From Hydractinia symbiolongicarpus (Eukaryota > Cnidaria > Hydrozoa > Anthoathecata > Hydractiniidae): DNA of 64,000 nt. Below are positions 12,948 through 24,300 of the stretch, piece by piece; within the stretch, counting starts at the first letter, position 1; each line of letters starts with the position of its first letter. The notes under the pieces were generated by a model that was not told where the DNA came from, ran no database searches, and saw nothing but the letters and a program-made list of their open reading frames with translations. Both the position numbers and the translations under genes were made by a program. The DNA lies in NCBI RefSeq assembly GCF_029227915.1, contig NC_079881.1, positions 18,205,501 through 18,269,500 on the forward strand, given 5' to 3'.

Positions 12948-13270
12948 TTGCTCGCTTGTCATTGCCGCCTGTCATTGACCGCTTGTCATTGCTTGCTTGT
13001 CATTGTTCGCTTGTCATTTCCCGCTCGTCATTGCCCGCTTGTCATTGTTTGCTTGTCATTGTTTGCTTGCATTGACTGCTTGTTATTTCCCGCTTGTAAT
13101 TGATCGTTTGTCATTGGTCGTTTTTCAATGGTCGTTTTGTCATTGGTCGTTTGTTATTGGTTCTTTGTAATCGGTCGTTTGTTATTCGTCGTTTGTCATT
13201 GTTCACTTGCTATTGATCGCTTGCCAATGTTTCCTTGTTATTTATAGACAACTAATTTGTCATTGTTCTT
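12948..13270. repeat. Degenerate tandem array of CGCTTGTCATTG units
   Basis: Some twenty diverged 13-15-bp units (CGCTTGTCATTG, CGTTTGTCATTG, TGCTTGTCATTG and similar) run for over 300 bp. The spread of variants suggests an old minisatellite. Confidence 0.8.
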
Positions 13271-14166
13271 TGTTTGCAAACGGACTTAAGATTTAGGGGC
13301 TTTGCTTAACCTAAAACGACAGTAAATTTTGCTAACGTCGGCATATTTTTCTGATTTTCCGAATCTTACAAGGCCGTCGTTTAAATTGTTCCGCCAATGA
13401 CAGAAAATGCCACTAGGAGAATGTTTTCGCCTGCACACCTATACAAGCAAAGCTCTTGCAACCTGTCGACGTTTTAGCAAAGTGATCAGGAAAAATATTA
13501 TGTTCAAGATTGTAGCTAACAGAAAAATCTTTAAAAAATCATTTTAGGTGTGATGACACTCCAAGCTTATTACTATTATGTTTCTTATAAGCACAATGTT
13601 TTGTGTCAATGAAAATTTGTAATATATAAGGACAGTACAATACATTGGATAGTTATGAGAAAACCTTGAAAGCGTTTCACAGTCCTTGATTGTAACCGAA
13701 GTTAAACATTTCTTTAAATTAATTTATGAACCAGAAAGAACCCTTAATTCCAATAAAGGTAATATGATGGTCATATATTTCGGCGATTTGTTTTTGCAAA
13801 GCCAATCTTTGTATTGTTAGAGCAAGATATCTTATTGTAACAAAACTGCACATGTACAGAAGAAAAAAACTACTCTTTGAAAATAATAGTTCTTAAATTC
13901 TAATAAAGAAAGAATTTCGTGCAGGTTTTTAATCAAAGGGTTTGTCAGGCTTTTTATTTTTGGACAGGGTTATAAAAAATATAACGTCCTGGGAACGAGG
14001 TTGGGTTATTAATATGCTCGGATAATTGAAAAAATTTAGGCCTTGGCGTTCATATAAACTAGGTCTTATTAAAAAGACGTCTTAAACACTTGAGTGGTAG
14101 ACACCCAGTTGTATTCACTCCCACTTTTATTCTTAAAAAAGAAGAACAATGAACCTTCCTGAGAAA

Positions 14167-14171
14167 TTGTT

Positions 14172-14222
<51 letters not shown>
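14167..14222. repeat. (TTTA)n microsatellite
   Basis: About 14 TTTA units. On the minus strand it reads (TAAA)n and so supplies overlapping AATAAA hexamers about 340 bp downstream of the stop codon of the cysteine-rich secreted gene. Confidence 0.95.
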
Positions 14223-14223
<1 letters not shown>

Positions 14224-14557
14224 AGTTGGTTTTACATAGCTCGTTAAGATATCCCGTTCGATGACTGATTTGCAACAACTCCCACAGCTAACTAACATAC
14301 GGGAAAGCGAGGCAATACAGCAAAGACTAAAGCGAACATTTCACTCCGCTCCGTGTTATTTGTGAAGAATTATATTTCTGCTCTGATTTCTATTTAGTTA
14401 CAAACCTGCAGAATGGTTAGGGTGCAAGAAAAAAAGTGAAATGTTTATCAGGCTGTCCTCTTAGGTTGGAATAAACGGGACCTGGAGATAAGTCCAGTCC
14501 CTACACCGTTATTAAGACCCTCTTCCGTTTACTTAAAATCTGAAGGTAAAATTTAAA

Positions 14558-17215
14558 TTAGTGTATTGCTTCGTTAGTCAATTCTATCGCATCGTTGCAT
14601 CTACAATCACTTCTTTTTTGCGCATGCGCAAACTGGTATTTGTTTTCGCTGTCGTGTGGTTTGAAATAAATTGCCAATGGTACGTAGATTTGTTTACAAG
14701 TTGCTCCTGTTGTACACTCTTCACCGCTACTCATACACACAACTTCGTTGATCTCCTCCGCGGGTATTCTAGAAAATGAATTTAACGATAAAAGGGAATA
14801 CAGAAGCCGGTGTGCGAGGTCTAATTTGAAGAAGAAATTTTTTAAGCTTTATTCCGGCGTCTTCTGCCGTATCTGCCTGTTTGTCTGTCTGTCTGTCTCA
14901 CGTAAAATGGTAGCTTAGCTGTGCAATAGCGAGAAAAACGCAATGCGGTATTAAAAGGACGGGCGAACCCGTGGATTTTCCAAGGGCTAACGACTATTAA
15001 CAATAAATAACAAAGCCAGAAAATAACAAAAACTCAGTTATTTATTTCCCACTGTGTGCCACTGAAAAAAAAGGAATAAAAAACGAGAAACCACAGGCTG
15101 CCTAAGTTTAATCAAAAAATAAAAAAACAAAAAAATAAAAATTGGTCTTCATTAGAATTTACAGAGATGGAAGTCTTAAAGAAGGCAAACTTCTATTACA
15201 GGTCTCTTTGTTTGAAAGTTTTTTCTACACTTTTGCAGCTCTAAACGGAAAAGCTTTTTTACTAAATTTCGGACAGTTTGAACCTGGTTTTTGATGCTTT
15301 TAGAAACTGTATTGACTGTGGCAGTTTTTGCGAGAAAGAATTTTGAGCGCATGCAATCGACACAGCACTGATTTTCATAAGTAAATTATTCAAAGAATAT
15401 CTTTTCCAAGAAAGTACAAACGTATTTTAATTGTTTTTCTAGTGTCCCCCATCTACCTTGTGGCACAAGCCCATGCCGACGAACAGTAGTTAAAATATGG
15501 CATGACAAGTGCATTAATTAACAGATTTTTGGTGTGAGGTGTAAAACAAGATTCTTCTATTTATATGCTTTTCCCATTGCATTTTTTGATCAAATACTAC
15601 CCCAAGATATTTAACATTTTCACTTCTTTTTAAAGGAATACCCATGAATTTGGTGGTCCTTTTTTCAACTTTTTTTTAATTGGTAGTGGTTACCGACAAA
15701 AACTTTCAGTTTTCTCCGTATTAACATTATTAACTCATAGTTACCATTGCTTTTTCATAATTATCTACAGGATTGTATATGTCGACAAAAAATTTCGCAG
15801 GCAAAAAAAATTTCATTAATAAAAATAACACGTATTGACAACATTTCGGGTGTTTATAAACCCATTTTCAAGTATTCAGTGTATGAACACCCGAAACGTC
15901 GTCAATACGTTGTATTTATTTTTTTGTTGTTTAATGTTCCAAATGTCCATCTAGTTTCAATTCAATAAAAATATCCTGCTAAATAATTCTACTTGGATTT
16001 ATTATTTATTTACAAGAACTGAAAACTCTTTTGCTCAGAACTAAGTAAATGAAGTAAGTAAATAGCATTTTAGTTTTCTTAGTTTTTAATTGATTTAATC
16101 TTCGGTCGAGTAGATAATTTTGTGGTTATAAAATACAAAACACAAAATACAACTCTGTCAAAAATATCAATTCGTCAGTAAAACACTAAGAGAAAAATTC
16201 GTGATTTTTTGCCATCAATATATTCGTAGGTGTACGATTTGATCACAAGTGTTAAACACAACAAAATCTTTTCACTTACACATTGAAGCCTGTCTTCCAT
16301 TTCTTGAAACACGTACTACACAACATCGTCACTCCATCTCGCTTGCTGTTAGCTTCATAACATTTTTCCTCAATTAGTATGGCATGCCTAGAACAAGTGT
16401 TTTTGTTATAATGTTATTGTTCTATGTAACATCATTTATCTCGGAAAAACTTAAAACTCACATTGAAACTGTTATTATTGAGGACTCTGTGTACTTACTA
16501 AAGGTCCCACTAAAAATTACAATCAGTCATCTGGAAAAAAGCGAGGTGATGCAGTTATATCTTTATACTAGGTTGTAAAAGGAACTTTTCATTTCGAAAA
16601 AGCGATGAATAAGAAACGGTTATCCCTTTTATATTCTGGATATTGGTCTGTACCAAAAGGTATGGAATGTCGGGGGGTCAAGACAGAAGCGTACGGGTGC
16701 AAACAGCGAGGAGGGCTAAAGATGCCTTTTAACAGAAGATCTGTTAAACGGGGTTACGCTAGATTTTAGCCACCTTACAAAACAAGGACAGGGCCGTCTA
16801 AGGCAGAGAGAACATTTGTTTTTTTTAGATCAGGGTAAACGCTCCCCAAACAAAGTTTATTGGCATTTTTGACAGTAGCCATGTTTGTTTTGATATTTTT
16901 TCACATTGTCACTTTCGTGTAATTTTTCGTAATCAATTTTTGGCACGTTTTATGACAGGCTTTCATGAAAAGTATATGACAACGTGATTGCACATAGCTC
17001 TCTATTAACTTGTCGCCATCTTTTGCCATAAAAAATTAAGGATTTCCGTCGATATTTGGATTTGGAATCTAAAGGATTTTTTAACCTATTAAAAATTTAA
17101 AATGTCACAAGCAAACTTACTTTTTCCAATCTTCTATAAACTCATTTGGGTCGTGTAACTCATCTCCCAGTGTGTAGAAAACAAGTTGAAGCATCAGGAG
17201 GTATAAGAGAAACAT
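14558..17215 (-). CDS. Small secreted cysteine-rich protein, IL-17-like (three exons)
   Basis: Exons are 17215-17121, 16387-16280 and 14768-14558 (stop). Donors are GTAAGT in both introns, acceptors TTCTAG, and both junctions are phase 2 and consistent. The 137-residue product starts with a signal peptide (MFLLYLLMLQLVFYTLG) and has eight cysteines: 41, 55, 58, 79, 86, 92, 123 and 125. The segment LCSTCFKKW, then IPAEEINEVVC, a cysteine seven residues on, YVPLAIYFKP and a closing CRC follows the order of IL-17-family cytokines (S-x-C-P-W, Y/I-P-x-x-I-x-E-A-x-C, V-P-x-x-V-L, C-T-C). If so, it is a secreted ligand for SEFIR-domain receptors. Another cystine-knot family such as Spaetzle is possible. 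Gene model about 0.75; IL-17 assignment about 0.45. Confidence 0.72.
14868..14997 (+). mobile_element. Helitron-like element, decayed copy
   Basis: Contains the family's GTCTGTCTGTCTGTC tract, AAAATGGTAGCTTAGCTG, GGACGGGCGAACCCGTGG and GGGCTAACGACTA. The terminal CTAG is CTAT and the 5' TC end is not recognisable. It lies in intron 2 of the IL-17-like gene on the opposite strand. Confidence 0.65.
15822..15922. repeat. Long foldback (about 40-bp arms)
   Basis: The arm around ACGTATTGACAACATTTCGG and the arm around CCGAAACGTCGTCAATACGT are reverse complements with few mismatches, separated by about 25 bases. Each arm continues into TATTT/AAATA. It lies in intron 2 of the IL-17-like gene. It is either a miniature foldback transposon or, if transcribed, a microRNA-precursor-like hairpin. 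Confidence 0.6.
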
Positions 17216-18990
17216 TTTTCTAAATAAGAAATATTATGATTATTATTCAACCATTTTTAAGTTTCTTTCTGTAAACATATTATTGAAGCGTCCAGCATTC
17301 TAAAAGTCAAAGCTGTCAATTTCATAGCTATATTCACTTTTTTTTGACACACGGTGTATTTTGATCAGCAGCAAGTTGATCAACGAAGGTTTAAAACTCA
17401 AACTTGACAAGTCAGGCTTGATTGATAGTGTAATAACTTCTAAAGTCTTTATAGCAGCATAAACTTCCCCGCGTTTCTATAATACTTTAGCCGTATCTTA
17501 AGAGTAAAAACATTCGCTGGCAGATTTCGGTTTCGTGGTCTCTCACGAAAATACATATTTCGGAAAATTTTAAATTAAAATATCGCGAAAGTTTTTTTTC
17601 CACGAAATTTGCCCAAAATTATAGTCTCTCGCGAAAGTTTATGCCATGTTTTTTTCTCGTAAATTTAGATATTAATGCTAAAGATGAACGAAATATCTAC
17701 GAAAATTAAATTCCTATGGTTTTTAAGTAGTTATGCTAAAAATACACGAATTAGTGATGTCCTACAAACTAGTTTGAATTTGTTTAAATGGTTTGCATAA
17801 TATTAATAAGAACGTTCACACCACAAAACAAAAAAAATGAAAATTTAGCGAGATGGAACAGGAAATTGTAAATAAAACAAAAAAAGCAACTGAATCCAAA
17901 CTAACTTACACAGATGGATTTTCTTGCTTACTTGCTTGCTTGATGACCACCAACAACTACCAATTGTAATCTTGAGTGTGAAGATGTGAAAGAAAAAAGG
18001 AATTTGTCGCCAAGTTACTTTATCAGCCTAAAAAAAAAATCTGTAGATGTGAGAATTATACTAACACCTTCTCAGCGATAAAAAAACGTGTTAGATTATC
18101 TCTTCTTAATTTTCTTTCTTAATTTTCTTTTTTATATTACCACCTTTTCTACATAAAAGTAAAAAAAGTGTTCTGTATTTAAGATGTCGGCATGTCTCGA
18201 AAACCATTGAAGAGTCCAAATCGCATGTGCCGACATAAGAGCGCAGCATCACTTCTACATGCTTTTTGTAACAATAATTTAACCTACTTTGTTTTGTACA
18301 GGTACCAAATAGGTCTTCTCAAAAAAAGGTCAATTCTTTCATCGATAGTTTTTGGTGCCTAAAGTATGAAACGTTAAAAAAGTCTTAATTCAGAGATTTC
18401 TATATGTTCCATTTCGCAAGATCACGTTTGCGCAACTTTATGTTTAGGGTCTACCATCAGGCAACAAACACAGGGGAGGAGAGTGTGTGTTGGCAGTGTG
18501 ATTTGCAATAGTTTTGCGAAGCATTCGATAAAATTTAAATTCAGATATTAGGATTAAGATTAGACTCTGCCAAGTTTTCCACATATCTGGTAATTAACAG
18601 CTAGAAAAAGTTCGAGTGTACTTTTAGACTGTTAGATTTTTAGATTACACTTTTAGATTTACCAAGAGTGAATAAGTCCTGAGAACGAAGTTGTGAAAAA
18701 CCTCCCATGGTTTATAGGGTGTTTATAAATGATACTTTTCATTATTTTTATTTTTTAAAAAAAGGAAAATGATAGAGTAGATTAAAAAAACAGTAAACAG
18801 TAGAAAGATTGCTAAGTAATTTGTGCCGTTCGTACTAAAATATGACAGGCTGGATAACATGGTACATGCAAGAATTATGTACAACATGCGTTGTGTAGAC
18901 ATAGTGGAAAAGAGTGCACGGTGATGAAAACAAAAATAAAAGTGAAAGTTACATGGGTATCAATTTATCAACAAGATTATATGATAAATG

Positions 18991-19600
18991 CTAGTCGTTC
19001 AGGCCTGTAGAAAAATCCATTTAGGCAGAGGACCAATGAAAAAGATCATGCATTTAAATTTTAATGACGTCAGCAGATTAAAAAAATAAAAATATATTAC
19101 TGGTTGCCCGTATTGTATACAACCTGTAATGCTAATTTACAAAGGTATAATATCAAGTGCTTTCTGAAAACGGTTAAGGAGATATATAAGAGTTTAGAAA
19201 TCTTGCTGACGTCAGCAGGGACCCATCAAAATAACTGTGATCAAGAAAAAGGATAGAATCATGTACTCAACAAACGATTACAGAGATATTATAGTTTAAA
19301 CATTCTTCGATGACGTCATCAATCCGTCATTTCGAAACGGATTCAGCCATCCAGATTTGGGAAACATTTCCAGTTTGGTCGCAGATTTTTTCTAGTTATC
19401 CAGGCGGTGAAAGATGACCGACGTCACCAACCAGTTTTCAAGTTATTCGGCCTCAAAGTTTTAAGTGCATTGCGATGGCTTTATTAATTTAAATTAAGAT
19501 ATTGAGACGTTACAATAATTTTATTGACGTTGTGCCGTAACGTCAGAACATTTAACATTTGAGACATAACTTTTTCGGTTCTTAAATTAAAGACATTGGG
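18991..19600 (-). mobile_element. Long Helitron-like element (inverted)
   Basis: Begins on the plus strand with CTAGTCGTTCAGGCCTGTAG, the inverted right terminus of the family, and continues with sequence shared with the copies at 25721-26291 and 33623-34000 (repeated TGACGTCA palindromes, a pyrimidine-rich segment, AACGGATTCAG). The far end is diverged, so the upper limit is approximate. Confidence 0.6.
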
Positions 19601-20154
19601 GGACATTTCCACTTAAATGTTTGCTCTAAATTATCTACATACGATTGCTTTAGGATATTCCAAAGTGTACACTAAATTAAGTAGAAATTCATATAGTAGA
19701 AGATAATAAAAAAATGACAACGCACAAGTATTTCAAGAATGTCTAGTCAAAGTGAATAAATCAAATGGCTATATCAGATGGTCAATACAAAGTTAAAATA
19801 ACGAAGCCATATAAGTGAAGTGGCAATAGACAGGAATAAGGACACGAATTTGTTTCAAAAAGGGCAAATACTATATATCTTTATAAACATCAAGTTTTCT
19901 TTATCAGAAAACTCCAGAAATAAGGTTAGATAAATGCAAAACTCTTAAAAATTATGTTTGCCTACAAAGCTATTCAAGACCTTTAACAAGTCTAGCATGA
20001 GAATAGGCCCCGGTAAACACCAAAATCTTTCGAGAGATTTTATGAAAAAATATGAAAAGTACGTAAATACACGTAGGCATTTCGAAAAAAGAGTGTCGTG
20101 AAAAGTTTTGAAAGGGATTCAAAAGGTTTTTGTAACAAAGCTACAAAAAGTGGG

Positions 20155-20422
20155 TCAGTACCGACTGGTTGCCTTGTGGTAGAGCGTTCGCTTTCAGTGC
20201 AGGTCTTGGGTTCAAACCCCGGCCGACTAATGCCAGAGACTATAAAAGTGTGAAACTATCCTTTCTGCTTAGCGCTCAGCATGAGAATAGGATTGATATC
20301 TTAGGCGGTTGTCTAGTTGAGCGATTGTTAAGCTTGCACGACTTTTGTAGCTCAAATGAGAGCTTTAAATGCACTAGGACCCCCTTCGGCAGAGCCCTTG
20401 GTAAATAATTTAAATAATAATA
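20155..20422 (+). mobile_element. tRNA-derived SINE (family B), full head
   Basis: The head has box A GCCTTGTGGTAGAGCG and box B GGGTTCAAACCCC (20208-20220). The body runs from GCCAGAGACTATAAAAGTGT to CACTAGGACCCCCTTCGGC and the tail is TAAATAATTTAAATAATAAT. A second copy lies at 58334-58612. A 79-codon ORF over the head is incidental. Confidence 0.75.
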
Positions 20423-21390
20423 CTAAAAAGTTGGTGTCCGTATTTCGCAGTTACGGGGACAGTGATATCACTGGTATCGTATTTTGCGGTTGATGTCAAT
20501 GTTATCAGATCTTGTCCATAGAAAGACTACGGGAAAAAAGCAAACAATGGCATTGTCACTACTTGTGTTTTAGAGGGTTTGCTATTCAAGTTAGCATACG
20601 TGGAAATTAAAGTGCCTCCATAGTTTTATGACAAATTCCGTCAATATAAGCCAAGCCATTTTTCTGAAAATTTTTATGACGTTATTTTTACCATGAAGGA
20701 GGCAATTTTTAGCCTAAAATATGGGTTTTTGTTTGGGCAAAACCACGGAAATATTCAGAGTGTCTTACGTGAACTTTTTGGTTAAAATTAATAATATTGA
20801 TAGCCTTCATAAAGAGAACAATAATGGACATTTTTTTATTCAGTTTTTTTTAAACATATTTTTAAATCGATAAATATTTGTTACAGTGTTATTTTCTTCT
20901 TGTATATTAAGTTATTGTGGTTAAAGTTTAAGTAATACAAGGGGATTTCCAACTCGTAACCCCTCCCTGGGTAACTTTTTCACCACGTGTTAAAAGTGTG
21001 GGACAAATCTCTCCGAGGAGACACCTCTTTATAGTCTCGCAAGTGACTACTTTTAGAAAAGTTACCTACGTTTATAAAATTTTCGCGTGAGTTGCTGATT
21101 GGAGCTAAGAAACTCCACCAATCTTAGATTTATGCCAGCCAAGCCTTATACTATAGTGATATTTTGATATTTTTTAAATTATTGTTCAAGCAGCAGGTGA
21201 GCAGAACATTTACGGGACGTGAACAAGCTTGCGGGGCACCCCTGGGTCCGACCCTGATCACATTACGCATTTCACATTCTAAACAAAAAACAAGCAGGAT
21301 AATCGAGACGAGAAAAATCGAAAGTTATTGGGGAAGAATAAAGGAATTTCTGATTGATCACAAGTTTAGTTAACACCATATTAAAGAACG

Positions 21391-24300
21391 ATGTCTTGGA
21401 ATCAACAAGTATGGAAATTTTTAGTGTAAATTTAAAGTTCTTTATCTAAGATTTCACAGTCTGATCAATTTCAAAAAGATAATTTTTTTTAAGAGTTCCT
21501 AGTCAATTTTTAAATTTTACCTGGGGATCCTTACCTTAACAATGTTAGCTAGCTGGCTTATTAATCTAGCTATATAATCAATATATAAAGGGTTGCTGAG
21601 CAGGCACATGCTCCTATGTTTTTAAGCAAAAAATTTATATACATTATTTCCCATGACAAATATGGAGAGGACTATATTATCTAATCAACCTTTTTGAATG
21701 TTTACATTGTAGCTGTCAGCCCCTCTTGCTCTAACAGCTGGGTGGAAGGCACAAAGATGCAGGAGTTTGTTAAAGGAAGGTCTATTTCAACCCATTATTG
21801 AGGCTTTGAACTACATCATGTGTATATGGATAACTTTTGATTAACTTATATTCAAATAAAGTTGTAATGATACCTTTGTTCCAAGAAACTGATTGAAAAG
21901 GACCTCACGTCACGCAGCGCTCGAATCTTTTTGCCTGCCACCCCGCAAAAAATGTAAACATTCAAAAAGGTCTATAGACAGTTTAAATAAAGTCTTAAAA
22001 AACTTCCTCAAGTAAAATGCAATCTCGTACCCAGAGCTTCTTTTTTACTTTTTCATATATATGCGTGCTGGAGCGGCACTAACCACAAATTAGATTACGA
22101 AAAAAAAGCCCTGGGAAAAAATATTTAAATTTGTTTTTATAGCATAACAACAGCAGGCACATTGCAGCATAAATTATCTTATGAGTTTCTGTAATCAAAC
22201 GCACTTTCTGTTTTCTTTCTGTTTCAAGGGTTTTCCTATTTGTTTAGAAAAAAATATAGGTTCGGACAATTCAGTTATAGAAAAAGTTCATGTCGATACG
22301 TTTTGTGGTTAAAGGTTTTTATCATACTGTTTATATGTATCCGAAAAGTCGAAAAAAGCAATAAAAATCTCAATTCATTTATCTTATTAATCCATATATA
22401 CTTATTCCAAAATTACAAAAAGCTGTAGACCAAGACAAAGCTATCTTTCCTTGTTTGTGTCTTAAGTAGAAAATAGCTAACATTGCATCTGAACAAAAAC
22501 TACTTGAACTTTATTGAAACTACTAACCTTATTTGACATTAATTTTGAGATGATGCTATATAATTCCATTATTTTTGTTCTTTGTGACATATTGCATGAG
22601 CTGATGTTACACCAACTTAACTTATGCAACTCATATGAACAACACTAAAACAATTACAGTTTTTTTCACAGTTTTATTCAAATGGATTGGTCAGCTTTCT
22701 TAAAAATAGCAACCTCATTCCCAGAACGTAGAGGCAGCAGGAAACATGGAAAACCGAGGCTAAGGGGTTTTGACTTATTAAGTAAAAAAATGGCAATTTC
22801 AAATTTTCAATTTCGATTTTTTTCAGCTGTATAATATGAGATAGAAAAAATAACATGTGGCTAATACCGGATGGGCCTCGCTGCTCTCAACTCACCACAC
22901 TGGATTTGCCTTGCTTCACAAAAATGGTGACTCTGAATTTATTAATATTTTGTGCCACATGTTTTGATTTGGGGAATAGACATCTGTCTGAGGGAACACT
23001 GGTAAGGTCAAAATGAACACTGCTAATATGATGTAATTAGCAATGAATCAAAACTGAAGCATAATTAGCTCCACACAAACATAATCATTGATAAGGTAAA
23101 GTAGAAGCTGCATTCAGCGGTTAAGAAATTGGTAGGGAGCCATTTGTTTTTAAAAATAAAAATTTCTGCCAGAGCCCATGTCAGTAAACAACCATTTCAT
23201 TTGATTCCTCTAACCATTTGAATTTTGCGTAAGGAATCAAATTGGGGAATTAAATATGTCATTTTTGTTCTGTTATGTTTGTAGTGTATTGCATCACTTA
23301 ATAAAATAAGCATTGAAGATACTAATTACATAATATGGTTTTATTTACAACAGTAAATTAGTCAAAAAAATTTGTGACTTGTTTATACAGGCAGAAAATG
23401 TAAACAGCAGTCTAGCAAAATCAAATAAATCCATTTATAAAACGAAACAGTGGCTTAAAATTAATATATATATATAAAATTTTTTAAAAAAAGAGTATAT
23501 ATATATAATTAAAAAATTAATTAAGGTGACAGTAACCCATATTTTTCCGTAGCTATAGATAATACTAATATCATTTATCAAAACATTCAGATTCAACAGT
23601 TATCCTTTCCTGTAAATTGTAATTAAATAATTTTGCTAAAGCTCCAGTGATACATGCTGGTAGAATTTTAGGAGAAAGATATGACGTAATTAAAAGCATT
23701 AATGGCAACAAAGATAAAGCTTATAAAATTTTGACATCTACTACATTGATCTTTATATAGTACTGCACTATACTATGAGCTTTAACTTCTGATAGAATTT
23801 CTTTTTTAAGAAATTTTTTTGTAAATCATAGAAAAATGATAAGGGGTGCAGATATACTCTGTTTGTTTCAAAAATATGAATGTCGATCAAATAAACTATG
23901 CACACCTTTTCAATGTGATTAACCCAAAGGCCAATTAAAACTCAAAAAGACAATTTTTTGTTTTGTTTATTGTACATATATACTCTGAAGTTTCTGCTAA
24001 CCAGCAATTTAAATAATAAATAACATCATTTTTAAGTGTACAGGTCTATATTTCAAAAATAGGAACTAAAATTTGTATACATAAATCACTGAGTAAATAA
24101 AGCAGGTGTTTGTATGGGTAATGCAGAGTATACTGCAAACTTTTAAATACTGTGCTTTCTAAAAATCTGTAAAAAAATCCAATCATTTTACCACTTGTGT
24201 CCCTGCTTTTATATTACACCAGAATATAAGTGTGCAAAAATTTGCAAAATTTTAGGTTTAGTGAACCTTTTCAAGCCATATATGCATATACCAGTTAAAT

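Larger units (their letters stand above)
5141..14557. other. Intergenic region, gene-poor, repeat-bearing
   Basis: AT-rich DNA between the mGluR-like gene and the cysteine-rich secreted gene. I see no long coding region. Contents listed separately are Helitron-like copies, a tRNA-derived SINE, a degenerate 14-bp tandem array, a TTTA microsatellite, short hairpins and one uncertain 92-codon ORF. The stretch 6540-6730 is less AT-rich and holds TGACGTCA and TACGTCATC (CRE-like); it lies about 1.5 kb upstream of the mGluR-like leader and could be regulatory. A near-duplicate AACAAAATGGTAACCAGC pair sits at about 12331-12380. Confidence 0.5.
17216..21390. other. Intergenic region between IL-17-like gene and peflin
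   Basis: A divergent-promoter interval. An acceptor (TTATTTAG, ending 17220) right before the IL-17-like ATG suggests a spliced leader, and a GTAAGT donor at 17909 (minus) could close its first exon. At 17520-17720 diverged TCGCGAAAGTTT/CACGAAA repeats occur. A Helitron-like element and a SINE are listed separately. At 20980-21120 inverted CCAAT motifs (GATTGGAGC, CCACCAATC) precede the peflin start. No coding region seen. Confidence 0.5.

Noticed and set aside
14561-14779. Plus-strand 72-codon ORF
   Set aside because: Exact antisense of the third exon of the IL-17-like gene, which has phase-matched splice partners.
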